NCBI GenBank assembly: GCA_937921595.1
Contig: CAKZTD010000219.1
Span: 1 to 46,726, forward strand
Source: an uncultured Saprospiraceae bacterium
GTDB lineage: Bacteria > Bacteroidota > Bacteroidia > Chitinophagales > Saprospiraceae
Length of the DNA stretch: 46,726 nucleotides
Reading direction: 5' to 3'
The position numbers and the translations under genes were made by a program. The notes under the pieces are model-generated. The model was not told the origin of the DNA and did no database searches. It saw only the letters and a program-made list of their open reading frames with translations. Shown here in pieces: positions 10,301-17,637 of the stretch; positions within the stretch are counted from its first letter, which is position 1, and each line of letters starts with the position of its first letter.

Positions 10301-11167
10301 ACGAATCAAAAACCGCAGCCAACAATTATGGCTTTTAATCATGTGATCGTAGGTTATGAGTTATCAGATGGAGTGATGCGATATTTGGATTTGACGACCG
10401 ATTATTATCCATATTATGTCATTCCAGAATTTGATAATAATTCCTGGGCACTAGTTGTGAGAGAAGGGGAGACTGATGTTTTTCGATTGCCAAATGATAT
10501 GTTGAATCCAGATAAGACGAGACTTGAATTGAACATAAAAGCAAAAGTGAATAGTGATCGTAGTTTGGTGCTTCAAGCCAATACAACGGGGAAAGGGATT
10601 CTAGGAGGTAAGTTACGAGAAGAACTCAACCGGGTGACTACCGAAGATGATCGAAGAAAATTTCTGCTTAATTATTTTGGAGAAGGATCTTTTGATCACT
10701 TGACCTTAAATAGTTTTGGTTTTGAAAATCTGGAAGATATCTCCGCTCCTTTGAAAATGGATATGGATATGAAAGCCTATAATTATATAGAGCGAGTAAG
10801 TAATTTTTATATTGTTCAGGTTCCTTTGCTAAATGCAATCACAACACGTCCAACACTCTTCGTCGAAAAGCGATACAATAATCTGGATCTTAAAGCACTT
10901 TTTGAAGTGGCTCCTTCTTATCAAAATATAGAATTAGAAATCCCTTCTGAATTTAAACTCATGGATGTTCCTCAAAATATTAAAATTGATAATGAGTTTG
11001 GAACTTACGAAATGAGTTTTGAAAAAATAGAAAAAGGAATTCGAATTAATCGCAGTTTGGTTTTAAAAACTAGATTGGTGGAGTATGAGGATTATACGAA
11101 GTTTAAAACTTTTTACTTGGAATTATTGGATGCGGATCGAATGAAGCTAGCTTTAACGAAGAGCTAG
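7301..11167 (+). CDS. Secreted TPR / DUF3857 / transglutaminase-like protein
   Basis: The 1288-residue protein begins with a Sec signal peptide ending near residue 27 (SNLSYAQ). The middle (about 370-690) has TPR-like helical repeats, for example DRLDEALAELSKAISIDEY and GEKDKAFDYYKKSLDI. A DUF3857 domain follows at about 690-900. The transglutaminase-like core holds a full papain-type triad: Cys972 in GDCKDVASL, His1014 in FNHVIVGY and Asp1030 in YLDLTTDYY. A beta-rich C-terminal region ends the chain. It is probably periplasmic or outer-membrane associated and may act as a cysteine peptidase or cross-linker; the substrate is unknown. A Tyr/Asn/Asp/Gly-rich loop occurs around residues 301-326. 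It may share a transcript with the gene 84 bases downstream. Confidence 0.85.
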   Translation: MKTKSQGSVFYLILFLHVFVSNLSYAQVDHDGWHSITQNDFISAKNSFLEELKTNPDNQDAMVGLMFIAETIQDYTMYKKYSKSLIESDWEENVFSLFGHMYEGDPKDILKQLNSEQLKSGFRFSEADSLFQKRKFKASEKLLRKVIGNYDWSVIGPFTNVSGSGFVESTPVETEDFNLNKKYKNEDDVELQWVQRKLRDPNGIVKFQEVLPASSKGMFYANTFIDNPNDRTIQLRLARSTPMKIWLDGDLVFDNANNIAYNWDYEILELELKAGIHRILVKCANHPDFTQNNTISLYYNDSYDEGDGYYDQNNYNYDYNSGGDYSRVGVSFGIRLTDEKGKVYDDIASSFEGIYKPSNYSVKLEEHVLINHFKNKIDQNPADLKNYFFLCKAFFLYEYLEEGESYFNSIFKAHEEEVFFRYLMAKFFAANGKGEKAEALISGLDEEKTPFFAIMASELSKIDQEKSEQEYLSTLDKLLDVSPSNWGIISSYLDFYGKKGKGEEKKKFIESLLTKFPENDYKKRLEPYLENDSYKPSSYKALTDKEKEKNAKDAMKRMKKRLNVADYRIVISYYKQKEKSENVIKLYDELIDIYPYRSYWRKEKARYLFENDRLDEALAELSKAISIDEYNSKPYETIGDIFVEKGEKDKAFDYYKKSLDIKKISGTYGIESLEEKMEKIKEKASLKEYFSSISFEEGLKDESWKGKYEDEESVILLYTIESALDKDNMIDYSQRMMIYIQNDAGAKYWTEANFGFLGGINFVKVLKKDGQVVSPNRNYGYVVFKNLEAGDIIQIEGNSKANMTRELHGEMYHIAALSHDVPVHKAKLEFIHPLKKELFYSCNRLDCEPEIKEVDDYKMLTWEYQDVPKMEAERGVLDNLDSYAWVMFSTQENWADVVNWYLRKTYRRLETNYEIDNELLGIISEGMTDEEIVETIYNYVTKEITYSHVSFLNTNYIPKKPAATISDQIGDCKDVASLMISMLRKYGIEAHYVLVRSSNFTNQKPQPTIMAFNHVIVGYELSDGVMRYLDLTTDYYPYYVIPEFDNNSWALVVREGETDVFRLPNDMLNPDKTRLELNIKAKVNSDRSLVLQANTTGKGILGGKLREELNRVTTEDDRRKFLLNYFGEGSFDHLTLNSFGFENLEDISAPLKMDMDMKAYNYIERVSNFYIVQVPLLNAITTRPTLFVEKRYNNLDLKALFEVAPSYQNIELEIPSEFKLMDVPQNIKIDNEFGTYEMSFEKIEKGIRINRSLVLKTRLVEYEDYTKFKTFYLELLDADRMKLALTKS

Positions 11168-11251
11168 AAAGTGAGAGGGAGATGGTTTTAAATATTGGGA
11201 TAGATAAAATAATAGAAACGTTGGTTCGTTTTGGTTTTAAATATAAAGCCC

Positions 11252-12808
11252 ATGAAAAAACAAGTAACTTTCTTAGCGTTCTTTTTTTTCTTTTCATCGA
11301 TAAATTTTGCTCAAGACTTTCAAAGTAAAAGAATATATTTCGAAACTAATTCCGCTGAAATAACCTTAGAATCTTCCTTGGTTCTCGAGGATTTATTTGT
11401 TCATCTAAGTACTCAAAACCTTGAGGAACTTCTTTTAGAATATTATCCATTACATGATGAAATTTCGGATCAGATTGAAGCGCTTTCTGAAGAGCGTTAC
11501 CTGAGTTTGTTGAGTCAGTTTGAGTTCAATGAATTAAATGTAAATAGGGTAGTGTACTATTCTGAAAAATCTCATGTCAATTTCGAAACAGATGTAATTG
11601 AGGATTGGAATTTTATTACGGTTCGGTATCGTTTTGAAACGAAAAAAGTAAAGCATGAAAAGGAGGAAGTTGCCTTTTTTAATGGAGACGTAATCAAAAC
11701 AGAATCATTTACTGTTGATGTTAAAAGTAATCAAAAAATAAAGCTAAAAAGAGGTACTCGATTAAATATTCCATCGAATGCTTTTGTCAATAGTTTGAAT
11801 GAACCAGTAGAAGGAAAAGTTACGGTCAAGGCCAAAGAGATATTTGATATTGAAAGTGCTTTCTTTAGTGGCATGTTAACTCAAACGACAGATGGAGAAT
11901 ATTTAGAATCTCAAGGGATGCTTGACTTAAAGGTATTTGACAAGAGTGGAAACGAATTAAAGTTGGCAAATGGGAAGACAATAAATGTCCAAATACCTGT
12001 GCAAGAAGATAAGGATTTAGATGCCTATAACTTATATAGCGCTGAGAAAAATCAAGATGGATTTACGGAATGGGTTTTAAATCAAAATGAAGTTGAAATT
12101 GATGAACGTCCAGCAAGAAGATGGTATGTTTGGAAAAGAATTAAAAGAGAGGAGCGACGAGAAATGCGAGAGAAAAGAGATTTAATTGTAGCTGATTGGA
12201 AAGGTAGGAAAAAAGAAAATAAGAGAAAGATTCTTAAGCGTTATGAACAGAGAGCTCGTTATAGAACGAGATTGAGAAAGAAGAAGAGAAGATTGTCTTT
12301 TTCTACTAGCAGAGAACGGGATTATGAGCAATTGCGCAAAGGGCAAATCCTTGGGATGACAAAACATAGGTGGCATTTAGATACAACTTATAATGAGCTG
12401 ATAACAAGAAGACCTAAGTTTTTTAATTTTCAACTAGACATGCTAATACCTTGTAATATTGACCAGATATTGAATTTTAGAATTAGAAGAGGGAGAAGAA
12501 TTGATGTTTTACCAGAACGTTTGATTGTCTCTAATACCAAAGATGTAGATGTTCGGATGCAGTTACTAGGTCGCTTTACTTTGATAAAAGGATATAAAGA
12601 AAATCATAAGGCAATCTTTAATAATTTGCCTGAAGATACCGAAGTGTTGATTTATGGAATTAAAAAATTACCTACAGGGGATTTTGAATTTGCGAGCATA
12701 AAATCAAATACAAATCAAGAAAGTGTTAGTTTTGAAAACACTGAAATACTCAAAGAAGATGAAGTATTTAAAAGACTTAAAGCGCTAAACGGATCTTCGA
12801 CCTATTGA
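11252..12808 (+). CDS. Secreted protein with a ZU5-like beta domain and a very basic insert
   Basis: The 518-residue product starts with a signal peptide (MKKQVTFLAFFFFFSSINFAQ), which favours ATG 11252 over a TTG seven codons upstream. Residues of about 140-260 contain the pattern KLKRGTRLNIPSNAFVNS, then PVEGKVTVKAKEIFD and SQGMLDLKVFDKSGNEL. This motif set recurs in Bacteroidota surface proteins and resembles a ZU5-like beta domain; the assignment is from memory of the family. Residues of about 288-365 are strikingly Arg/Lys-rich (REERREMREKR, RTRLRKKKRR). The C-terminal part looks like a beta-sandwich with FTLIKGYKENHKAIFNNLP. No function can be assigned. A hairpin terminator follows. Confidence 0.7.
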   Translation: MKKQVTFLAFFFFFSSINFAQDFQSKRIYFETNSAEITLESSLVLEDLFVHLSTQNLEELLLEYYPLHDEISDQIEALSEERYLSLLSQFEFNELNVNRVVYYSEKSHVNFETDVIEDWNFITVRYRFETKKVKHEKEEVAFFNGDVIKTESFTVDVKSNQKIKLKRGTRLNIPSNAFVNSLNEPVEGKVTVKAKEIFDIESAFFSGMLTQTTDGEYLESQGMLDLKVFDKSGNELKLANGKTINVQIPVQEDKDLDAYNLYSAEKNQDGFTEWVLNQNEVEIDERPARRWYVWKRIKREERREMREKRDLIVADWKGRKKENKRKILKRYEQRARYRTRLRKKKRRLSFSTSRERDYEQLRKGQILGMTKHRWHLDTTYNELITRRPKFFNFQLDMLIPCNIDQILNFRIRRGRRIDVLPERLIVSNTKDVDVRMQLLGRFTLIKGYKENHKAIFNNLPEDTEVLIYGIKKLPTGDFEFASIKSNTNQESVSFENTEILKEDEVFKRLKALNGSSTY

Positions 12809-12834
12809 AATGAAAAAGCGATGAATTCTAATAT

Positions 12835-12880
12835 GATTTATGTGGTTCAAAAAAAACGTTTTAATTAAACCACATAAATC
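12835..12880. terminator. Hairpin between convergent genes
   Basis: GATTTATGTGGTT at 12835-12847 pairs perfectly with AACCACATAAATC at 12868-12880 across a 20-base A/T-rich loop. It lies between the stop of the basic secreted protein gene and the stop of ppk, so it could end both transcripts. The U-tract is short (GAATTTT). Confidence 0.6.
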
Positions 12881-12907
12881 GAATTTTGACTCATTGGATA
12901 ATATTTT

Positions 12908-15016
12908 TCAATCCTCCTCTTTTTCCTTTTCCTCTTCCATCTTGATGTTTTCCGTCTGACGTTTCAAATAATAATACATCTCAGACTGAGATCGGACAGC
13001 GATGTCAGATAAATTCTGGCGATACTTATTCGATAATTTACCATCAAGTATTCTAGCTTTTACATTATCCCTAAGCTGAATAGAAATAAAATCTAAAACT
13101 TCCTTTCGAAGGTCTTCATCATAAATAGGAAAAGCCGTTTCAATTCGGTAACTCAAGTTACGAGTCATCCAATCTGCAGAGGACAAGTAAATATCTTTTT
13201 TACCGTTATTATGAAAAATAAAAACCCTAGAGTGTTCTAAAAATCGATCAACAATACTGAAGGCTTCAATGTTTTCACTAATCCCTTCAATGCCAGGAAT
13301 TAGAGAACAGATTCCTCGAATGATTAATTGGATTTTTACACCAGCATTATTGGCTTCATATAATTTAAGGATCATATCCCGATCCTGTAAAGAATTCATT
13401 TTTAAAATGATCTTCGCCTTTTTACCTTGTTTTGCATTTTCGATTTCACGATCAATAAAACCAGCTAAGGCATTTCGAAGATTAAACTGACCAACCAAGA
13501 GATGTTTAAAATCCTGAGTAGGAACTTTTACTGTTTCTAAAAAGGAAAAAACTCTGGCGACTTCTTTGGTAAGTCTAGTGTCGGCAGTAAATAAACTAAG
13601 ATCGCTATAGACCTTAGCAGTTCCTTCGTGGAAATTTCCGGTACTTAAAAAAGCATAAAGTTTTCGTTTATCATCTTCAATTCTCGTAATTAATCCAATC
13701 TTGGAATGAACTTTTACACCAGGAAAACTATAATGAACATTTACACCACCTTTCTCTAATTTCTTACCCCATTCAAGATTCGCTTCTTCATCAAAACGAG
13801 CTTTAATCTCGACGAACACTGAAACCTGCTTACCTGCTTTTACTGCATTTATTAAAGCGTTCATGATCCGAGATTTTTTAGCGACTCGGTATTGAACAAT
13901 CTTAATATGCGTTACATTTGGATCAGTGGATGCATCTTCAAAAAATTTAATGGCTGAGTCATAAGAATGAAAAGGTACATGAATCATTCGATCCTTTTCA
14001 CGAATCGTTTCAAAGATATCTGGGCTATCCTCCAAGACTTCATATCTCATTGGAGGCAAAGGAGTATTGGTCAAATGTGTAAAACCAAAATCCGGGAATT
14101 TAAAATAATCGAAATTATTATGGTACCGACCTTCTGGCAATAAATCAAATTTTTCTAATTGAAAAGCTTCTCCAAGGAACTCCAGCAAATGATTCGGTAA
14201 TTCTCGATCATAAACAAAACGAGACGCTGGACCAACATTTCTTTTATTCAGACTTTTACTGATTTTTGAAATCAAATCACCCGAAAATTCATCATCAATA
14301 TATAGCTCGGCATCTCTAGTTAATTTGATGGAATACATCCCATTGATATCATATCCTGGAAATAACCAACGTGCCGAATATCGGACGATGTCATCTAAAA
14401 TAATGATATTATGCATTCCATCGCTTTTCGGAAGTTCCACAAATCTGGGTAAGTGATCCGAAGGGACTTTTACAATCGCATAATCGATCTTAGTTTCTTT
14501 TTTATCCTTGGGATGTAAAATCACAGAAAGATAAAGAGCCGCATTATTTAGAAAAGGGCGAATTTTATTTTTTACAAGAAGTACAGGTTGGACAAAGGGT
14601 AGGAGGTTATCTTGAAAGTAATTCTCAAGAAACTCTTCTTGAGTTTCATCCAATTGATCCAAGCTGATGATAACATTAATCCCTTGTTTTTTTAACTGTG
14701 GAATGATCTGGTTTTCATAAATATCAGAATACTCTTCTTGTTGAGTATTGATGATCTTGAGTAAAGTTCCTAGAATCTCCTTTGGATCGTAATCGATTTT
14801 ACGTTTGGTCTTTTTCCCAACACGTACAAGGTTTCTTAGATTGGCAACCCGGACACGAAAGAATTCATCCAGATTGGAAGAGTAGATGGCCATGAATTTT
14901 ACTCTTTCGAGTAAAGGAACACTCGGGTCTTTGGCTTCTTGTAATACCCGATAATTAAAAGTAAGCCAACTTATATCTCGATGCATGTATGGCATCGTCT
15001 CATCAGTAATATCCAT
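12908..15016 (-). CDS. ppk1: Polyphosphate kinase 1
   Basis: The 702-residue enzyme reversibly transfers the gamma-phosphate of ATP to inorganic polyphosphate. The N-terminal domain has the family pattern HRDISWLTFNYRVLQEA. The two phospholipase-D-like catalytic domains contain KVHSK with the probable autophosphorylated His437 and FLEHSRVFIF with the second conserved His595, plus SSADWMTRN downstream. Length and motif order match typical PPK1 (about 690-720 residues). ATG 15016 is clear. It lies nine bases after the LOG-family gene on the same strand, so the two are probably co-transcribed. The C-terminus ends in an acidic/basic low-complexity tail (KMEEEKEKEED). Confidence 0.96.
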   Translation of the reverse strand: MDITDETMPYMHRDISWLTFNYRVLQEAKDPSVPLLERVKFMAIYSSNLDEFFRVRVANLRNLVRVGKKTKRKIDYDPKEILGTLLKIINTQQEEYSDIYENQIIPQLKKQGINVIISLDQLDETQEEFLENYFQDNLLPFVQPVLLVKNKIRPFLNNAALYLSVILHPKDKKETKIDYAIVKVPSDHLPRFVELPKSDGMHNIIILDDIVRYSARWLFPGYDINGMYSIKLTRDAELYIDDEFSGDLISKISKSLNKRNVGPASRFVYDRELPNHLLEFLGEAFQLEKFDLLPEGRYHNNFDYFKFPDFGFTHLTNTPLPPMRYEVLEDSPDIFETIREKDRMIHVPFHSYDSAIKFFEDASTDPNVTHIKIVQYRVAKKSRIMNALINAVKAGKQVSVFVEIKARFDEEANLEWGKKLEKGGVNVHYSFPGVKVHSKIGLITRIEDDKRKLYAFLSTGNFHEGTAKVYSDLSLFTADTRLTKEVARVFSFLETVKVPTQDFKHLLVGQFNLRNALAGFIDREIENAKQGKKAKIILKMNSLQDRDMILKLYEANNAGVKIQLIIRGICSLIPGIEGISENIEAFSIVDRFLEHSRVFIFHNNGKKDIYLSSADWMTRNLSYRIETAFPIYDEDLRKEVLDFISIQLRDNVKARILDGKLSNKYRQNLSDIAVRSQSEMYYYLKRQTENIKMEEEKEKEED

Positions 15017-15025
15017 GTTCTCGTT

Positions 15026-15613
15026 TTAGACTGCTGCAAAATTAATAGCGGAATGATCCCATTCAGGAGCATTTTTTATCGCTTCAATAAGTTCTTCTGG
15101 TTGTTGAATTACGGTCCATATTTCACGGTGTTCTTCTCGCATAAATTTTTCGGAGATACATCTTTCCAGCATTTCAATCAAAGGGTCATAAAAGCCATCT
15201 AGATTTAAAATGATAATGGGTTTTATAAAAACACCCAACCGTTTTAAAGTAACAGCTTCCATTAATTCTTCCAAAGTTCCACAACCTCCGGGGAGTGTGA
15301 TTAAAGCATCGGTGCCTTGAAGAAATCGCTTTTTACGGGCGGCCATATCCTCCGTCAGGATCAATTCATTAATTCCTTTATGTTGCCATTCGACCTGGTG
15401 CATAAAGGAAGGCATCACTCCAATAATAGTGCCCTTGTTTTCAATAACAGTATCGGCGAGTTTGCCCATCAATCCTACCGCTCCACCACCATACATCACC
15501 GTGACATTGTGCTGGACAAGGACTTCTCCAATCCGTTTGGCAGCATCGAAGTATTTGTCAGCTAGCTTGGCACTAGATGCGCAATATACGGTCACTTGTT
15601 TAATTTCTTTCAT
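15026..15613 (-). CDS. LOG-family nucleoside 5'-monophosphate phosphoribohydrolase (TIGR00730)
   Basis: The 195-residue cytosolic protein has a Rossmann fold with VTVYCASSAKLADKYF at the N-terminus, MYGGGAVGLMGKLAD, and the family signature LPGGCGTLEELMEA preceded by the conserved Arg in AARKKRFL. LOG proteins cleave the N-glycosidic bond of nucleoside monophosphates (AMP, or cytokinin riboside monophosphates in plants and some bacteria). The physiological role in Bacteroidota is not established. I chose ATG 15613; a TTG five codons upstream is possible. It is the first gene of an apparent two-gene unit with ppk1. Confidence 0.9.
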   Translation of the reverse strand: MKEIKQVTVYCASSAKLADKYFDAAKRIGEVLVQHNVTVMYGGGAVGLMGKLADTVIENKGTIIGVMPSFMHQVEWQHKGINELILTEDMAARKKRFLQGTDALITLPGGCGTLEELMEAVTLKRLGVFIKPIIILNLDGFYDPLIEMLERCISEKFMREEHREIWTVIQQPEELIEAIKNAPEWDHSAINFAAV

Positions 15614-15735
15614 GATTTTTTGATTCAAAGATTCAATCCTTGCGAAAATAGGAAATTTAAAAAGGTTTAGTACCTAAAGTTCGTGGTAATATCTATTTTT
15701 ACAAAAATAAAAACGAAATATAAATTTTATAAAAC

Positions 15736-16230
15736 ATGATTCAAGTTTTTGTAACAGGAGGCACCTTTGATAAGGAGTATAATTTTATTACTGGAGAACT
15801 ATTTTTTAAGGATACTCACCTAAAGGAAATGTTTGAAAGAGGGAGGTGTACCGTTGATGTAGACATCAAGACTTTGATGATGGTTGATAGTCTAGAAATG
15901 ACGGATGAAGATCGGAGTATCATGTTGCATAATTGTAGAAAAAATCCTCATAAGAGTATCATTATTACTCACGGAACGGATCGGATCGTTGCTACAGCAA
16001 AGGAATTGGCAGAAGCCAATATTGAAGGAAAGACGATCATTTTGACTGGAGCGATGATTCCTTATGCTTTTGGAACTTCATCGGATGGATTCTTTAATCT
16101 TGGGAGTGCTATGGCTTTTTCTCAGTCTTTGCCTCCGGGCGTATATGTGGTGATGAATGGTCGATATTTTGACTGGGATAATGTTCGAAAGAATCGAAGA
16201 ACGGGAAATTTTGAAGAATTGGGGGAGTAA
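15736..16230 (+). CDS. Short asparaginase-like protein (N-terminal domain only)
   Basis: The 164-residue product aligns by eye with the N-terminal catalytic domain of type I/II L-asparaginases. It has VTGGTFD, with Thr10 in the position of the first nucleophile, and THGTDRI, with Thr81 and Asp82 matching the second conserved pair. TGAMIPYAFGTSSDG follows. It stops where the small C-terminal domain of normal (about 330-residue) asparaginases would start. The reading frame ends cleanly and a strong hairpin follows, so it looks like a stable short form rather than a fresh truncation. Asparaginase activity is uncertain, because full-length enzymes build the active site at a dimer interface that includes the C-terminal domain. 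Confidence 0.8.
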   Translation: MIQVFVTGGTFDKEYNFITGELFFKDTHLKEMFERGRCTVDVDIKTLMMVDSLEMTDEDRSIMLHNCRKNPHKSIIITHGTDRIVATAKELAEANIEGKTIILTGAMIPYAFGTSSDGFFNLGSAMAFSQSLPPGVYVVMNGRYFDWDNVRKNRRTGNFEELGE

Positions 16231-16280
16231 TGAATATCCAATTAAGGTTGAAGACAGAAAAGTAACTAAGCGGTCAAGGA

Positions 16281-16322
16281 TTCAGAAAAGTCAAGATTTA
16301 CCATATTCTTGACTTTTCTGAA
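16281..16322 (+). terminator. 16-bp perfect hairpin after the asparaginase-like gene
   Basis: Bases 16281-16296 pair perfectly with 16307-16322 around a ten-base loop, and the stem extends imperfectly outward (CTAAG...CTTAG). It lies 50 bases after a stop codon and about 57 before the next ATG. It lacks a terminal U-tract, so termination or mRNA stabilisation are both possible. Confidence 0.55.
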
Positions 16323-16378
16323 TTCTTAGCGACTTGACCTCCTTAAAGAAATCAAATTCTAAAATCTCAATCAAAAAA

Positions 16379-16603
16379 ATGCATTATCTAGGTTTACTTT
16401 TTGAAATTATCATTTTAATAGCTGCAGTATTCGGATATCTCTTTACCCGAGGAATGTTCTCTTCCAAAGATCCGGAAGTCAGGAAAAAGGCAGATGCGTT
16501 TCGAAAAGACAATGGTTGGTGGCTAAGAATCGGCTGTATTCTTATAATTGCGCTCATGTCAGTTGAAGTCTTTTTGAACATCTCAGATCTTCTCGCAAAA
16601 TGA
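16379..16603 (+). CDS. Small two-span membrane protein
   Basis: The 74-residue product begins MHYLGLLFEIIILIAAVFGYLF, a first membrane span. A charged middle (SSKDPEVRKKADAFRKDNGWW) and a second span (IGCILIIALMSVEVFL) follow, so both termini should lie on the same side. ATG 16379 is preferred to an upstream TTG that would add 15 polar residues. Its stop overlaps the start of the nucleotidyltransferase gene (ATGA), so the two are translationally coupled. I do not recognise a named family. Confidence 0.7.
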   Translation: MHYLGLLFEIIILIAAVFGYLFTRGMFSSKDPEVRKKADAFRKDNGWWLRIGCILIIALMSVEVFLNISDLLAK

Positions 16604-17385
16604 TTAGGGAGGTCAAAGCGATTGGAAGTTATTTCGATTTAGATGAAAATGGTTTTTTAATCAATCCATCAAATTGGTCAAATATTCCATCAAAATGGCA
16701 TTCACCTATAAATCTAATCCGGAATGCGTATATCGAATATTTTCAAGATTCCTTACATAGTTTGTATTTGAGAGGATCATTAGCAAGAGGAACTTATGTG
16801 GAAGGTGTTTCTGATGTCGATTTTATTGGTTTGGTAAAAAGAGAAGCGAAATGGGAGCATGTCTCTTTTGAAAAAGATCTAGAAGAAGAATTAAAAACGA
16901 AATTTTCTTTTATCAGTGATTTGGAGTTGATGATTTCCGCATATTCTAAAAACTTAATGATAAGCTATCCTGCGCTTGCCATGATTCTCAAAACTCAGGC
17001 GATTTGTATTTATGGAAAGGATATAGGAGAGGAATTACCGCATTTCAAACCCGGTATAGACTTACTATTACACTTTAAGTGGATTGACCAAGATGTAAAA
17101 GAATATTTGAAACTGAAGTCGCCGAGTCAATCTGATAATCAGTTGATTATGAAAATGTTGATTCGTTGTGGATTTGAATTGCTTATTGAAAAAGAGAAAA
17201 CTTTTACGCTAGATTTATATCCTGCAGTACAAAGTTTTAAAAAGCATTATCCTGAATATGCAGGAGAAATGGATTCAGTACTCCATTTTTATCTAAATCC
17301 TTTCGAAAATCTGGAAAAACAAAGAGAATTAATTGTTACTTTTGGTGTTTGGCTTGTTAAAGAAGTTGACAGACTTTTGAAATGA
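16600..17385 (+). CDS. Nucleotidyltransferase-fold protein
   Basis: The 261-residue product contains the pol-beta-type nucleotidyltransferase signature LRGSLARG, then VEGVSDVDFIG: Gly59-Ser60 and the metal-binding pair Asp72 and Asp74. A plausible third acidic residue lies in SDLELMIS. The C-terminal half is helical, as in aminoglycoside-adenylyltransferase-like proteins. It would transfer a nucleotide to a small molecule or protein; the substrate is unknown. ATG 16600 overlaps the stop of the small membrane protein. I considered a MNT-HEPN toxin-antitoxin unit but no HEPN gene is adjacent. Confidence 0.75.
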   Translation: MIREVKAIGSYFDLDENGFLINPSNWSNIPSKWHSPINLIRNAYIEYFQDSLHSLYLRGSLARGTYVEGVSDVDFIGLVKREAKWEHVSFEKDLEEELKTKFSFISDLELMISAYSKNLMISYPALAMILKTQAICIYGKDIGEELPHFKPGIDLLLHFKWIDQDVKEYLKLKSPSQSDNQLIMKMLIRCGFELLIEKEKTFTLDLYPAVQSFKKHYPEYAGEMDSVLHFYLNPFENLEKQRELIVTFGVWLVKEVDRLLK

Positions 17386-17479
17386 CCTCTATGAGATTTT
17401 AAATCTCAATCGAGAATTGTCATCTGTTGGCTTTATGTAGGGGATACTTTACAAATAATTTTATTATTATTGCATTACA

Positions 17480-17539
17480 TAAGTAGTATAGAAAAAGTAA
17501 TTTGCGTAAAATGCTTTAGTATTTCTTCTACACTACTTA
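17480..17539 (+). promoter_or_regulatory. Imperfect hairpin upstream of the first CotH gene
   Basis: AAGTAGTATAGAA at 17481-17493 pairs with TTCTACACTACTT at 17526-17538 with one mismatch, and one more pair flanks it. It sits about 100 bases before ATG 17638, in the non-coding gap after the nucleotidyltransferase gene. It may be a cis element or part of a terminator. Confidence 0.3.
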
Positions 17540-17637
17540 AATGGGAAGAATAGATGATATTGATAGCTCCCCATCCCTTATGCTATACTATTACAGAAAA
17601 TCCGGTTATTTGATCTTAATTACAATTTCCAATTCAT

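Noticed and set aside
16600-17385. MNT-HEPN type toxin-antitoxin system
   Set aside because: The nucleotidyltransferase is much longer than MNT antitoxins and the adjacent gene is a two-span membrane protein, not HEPN.
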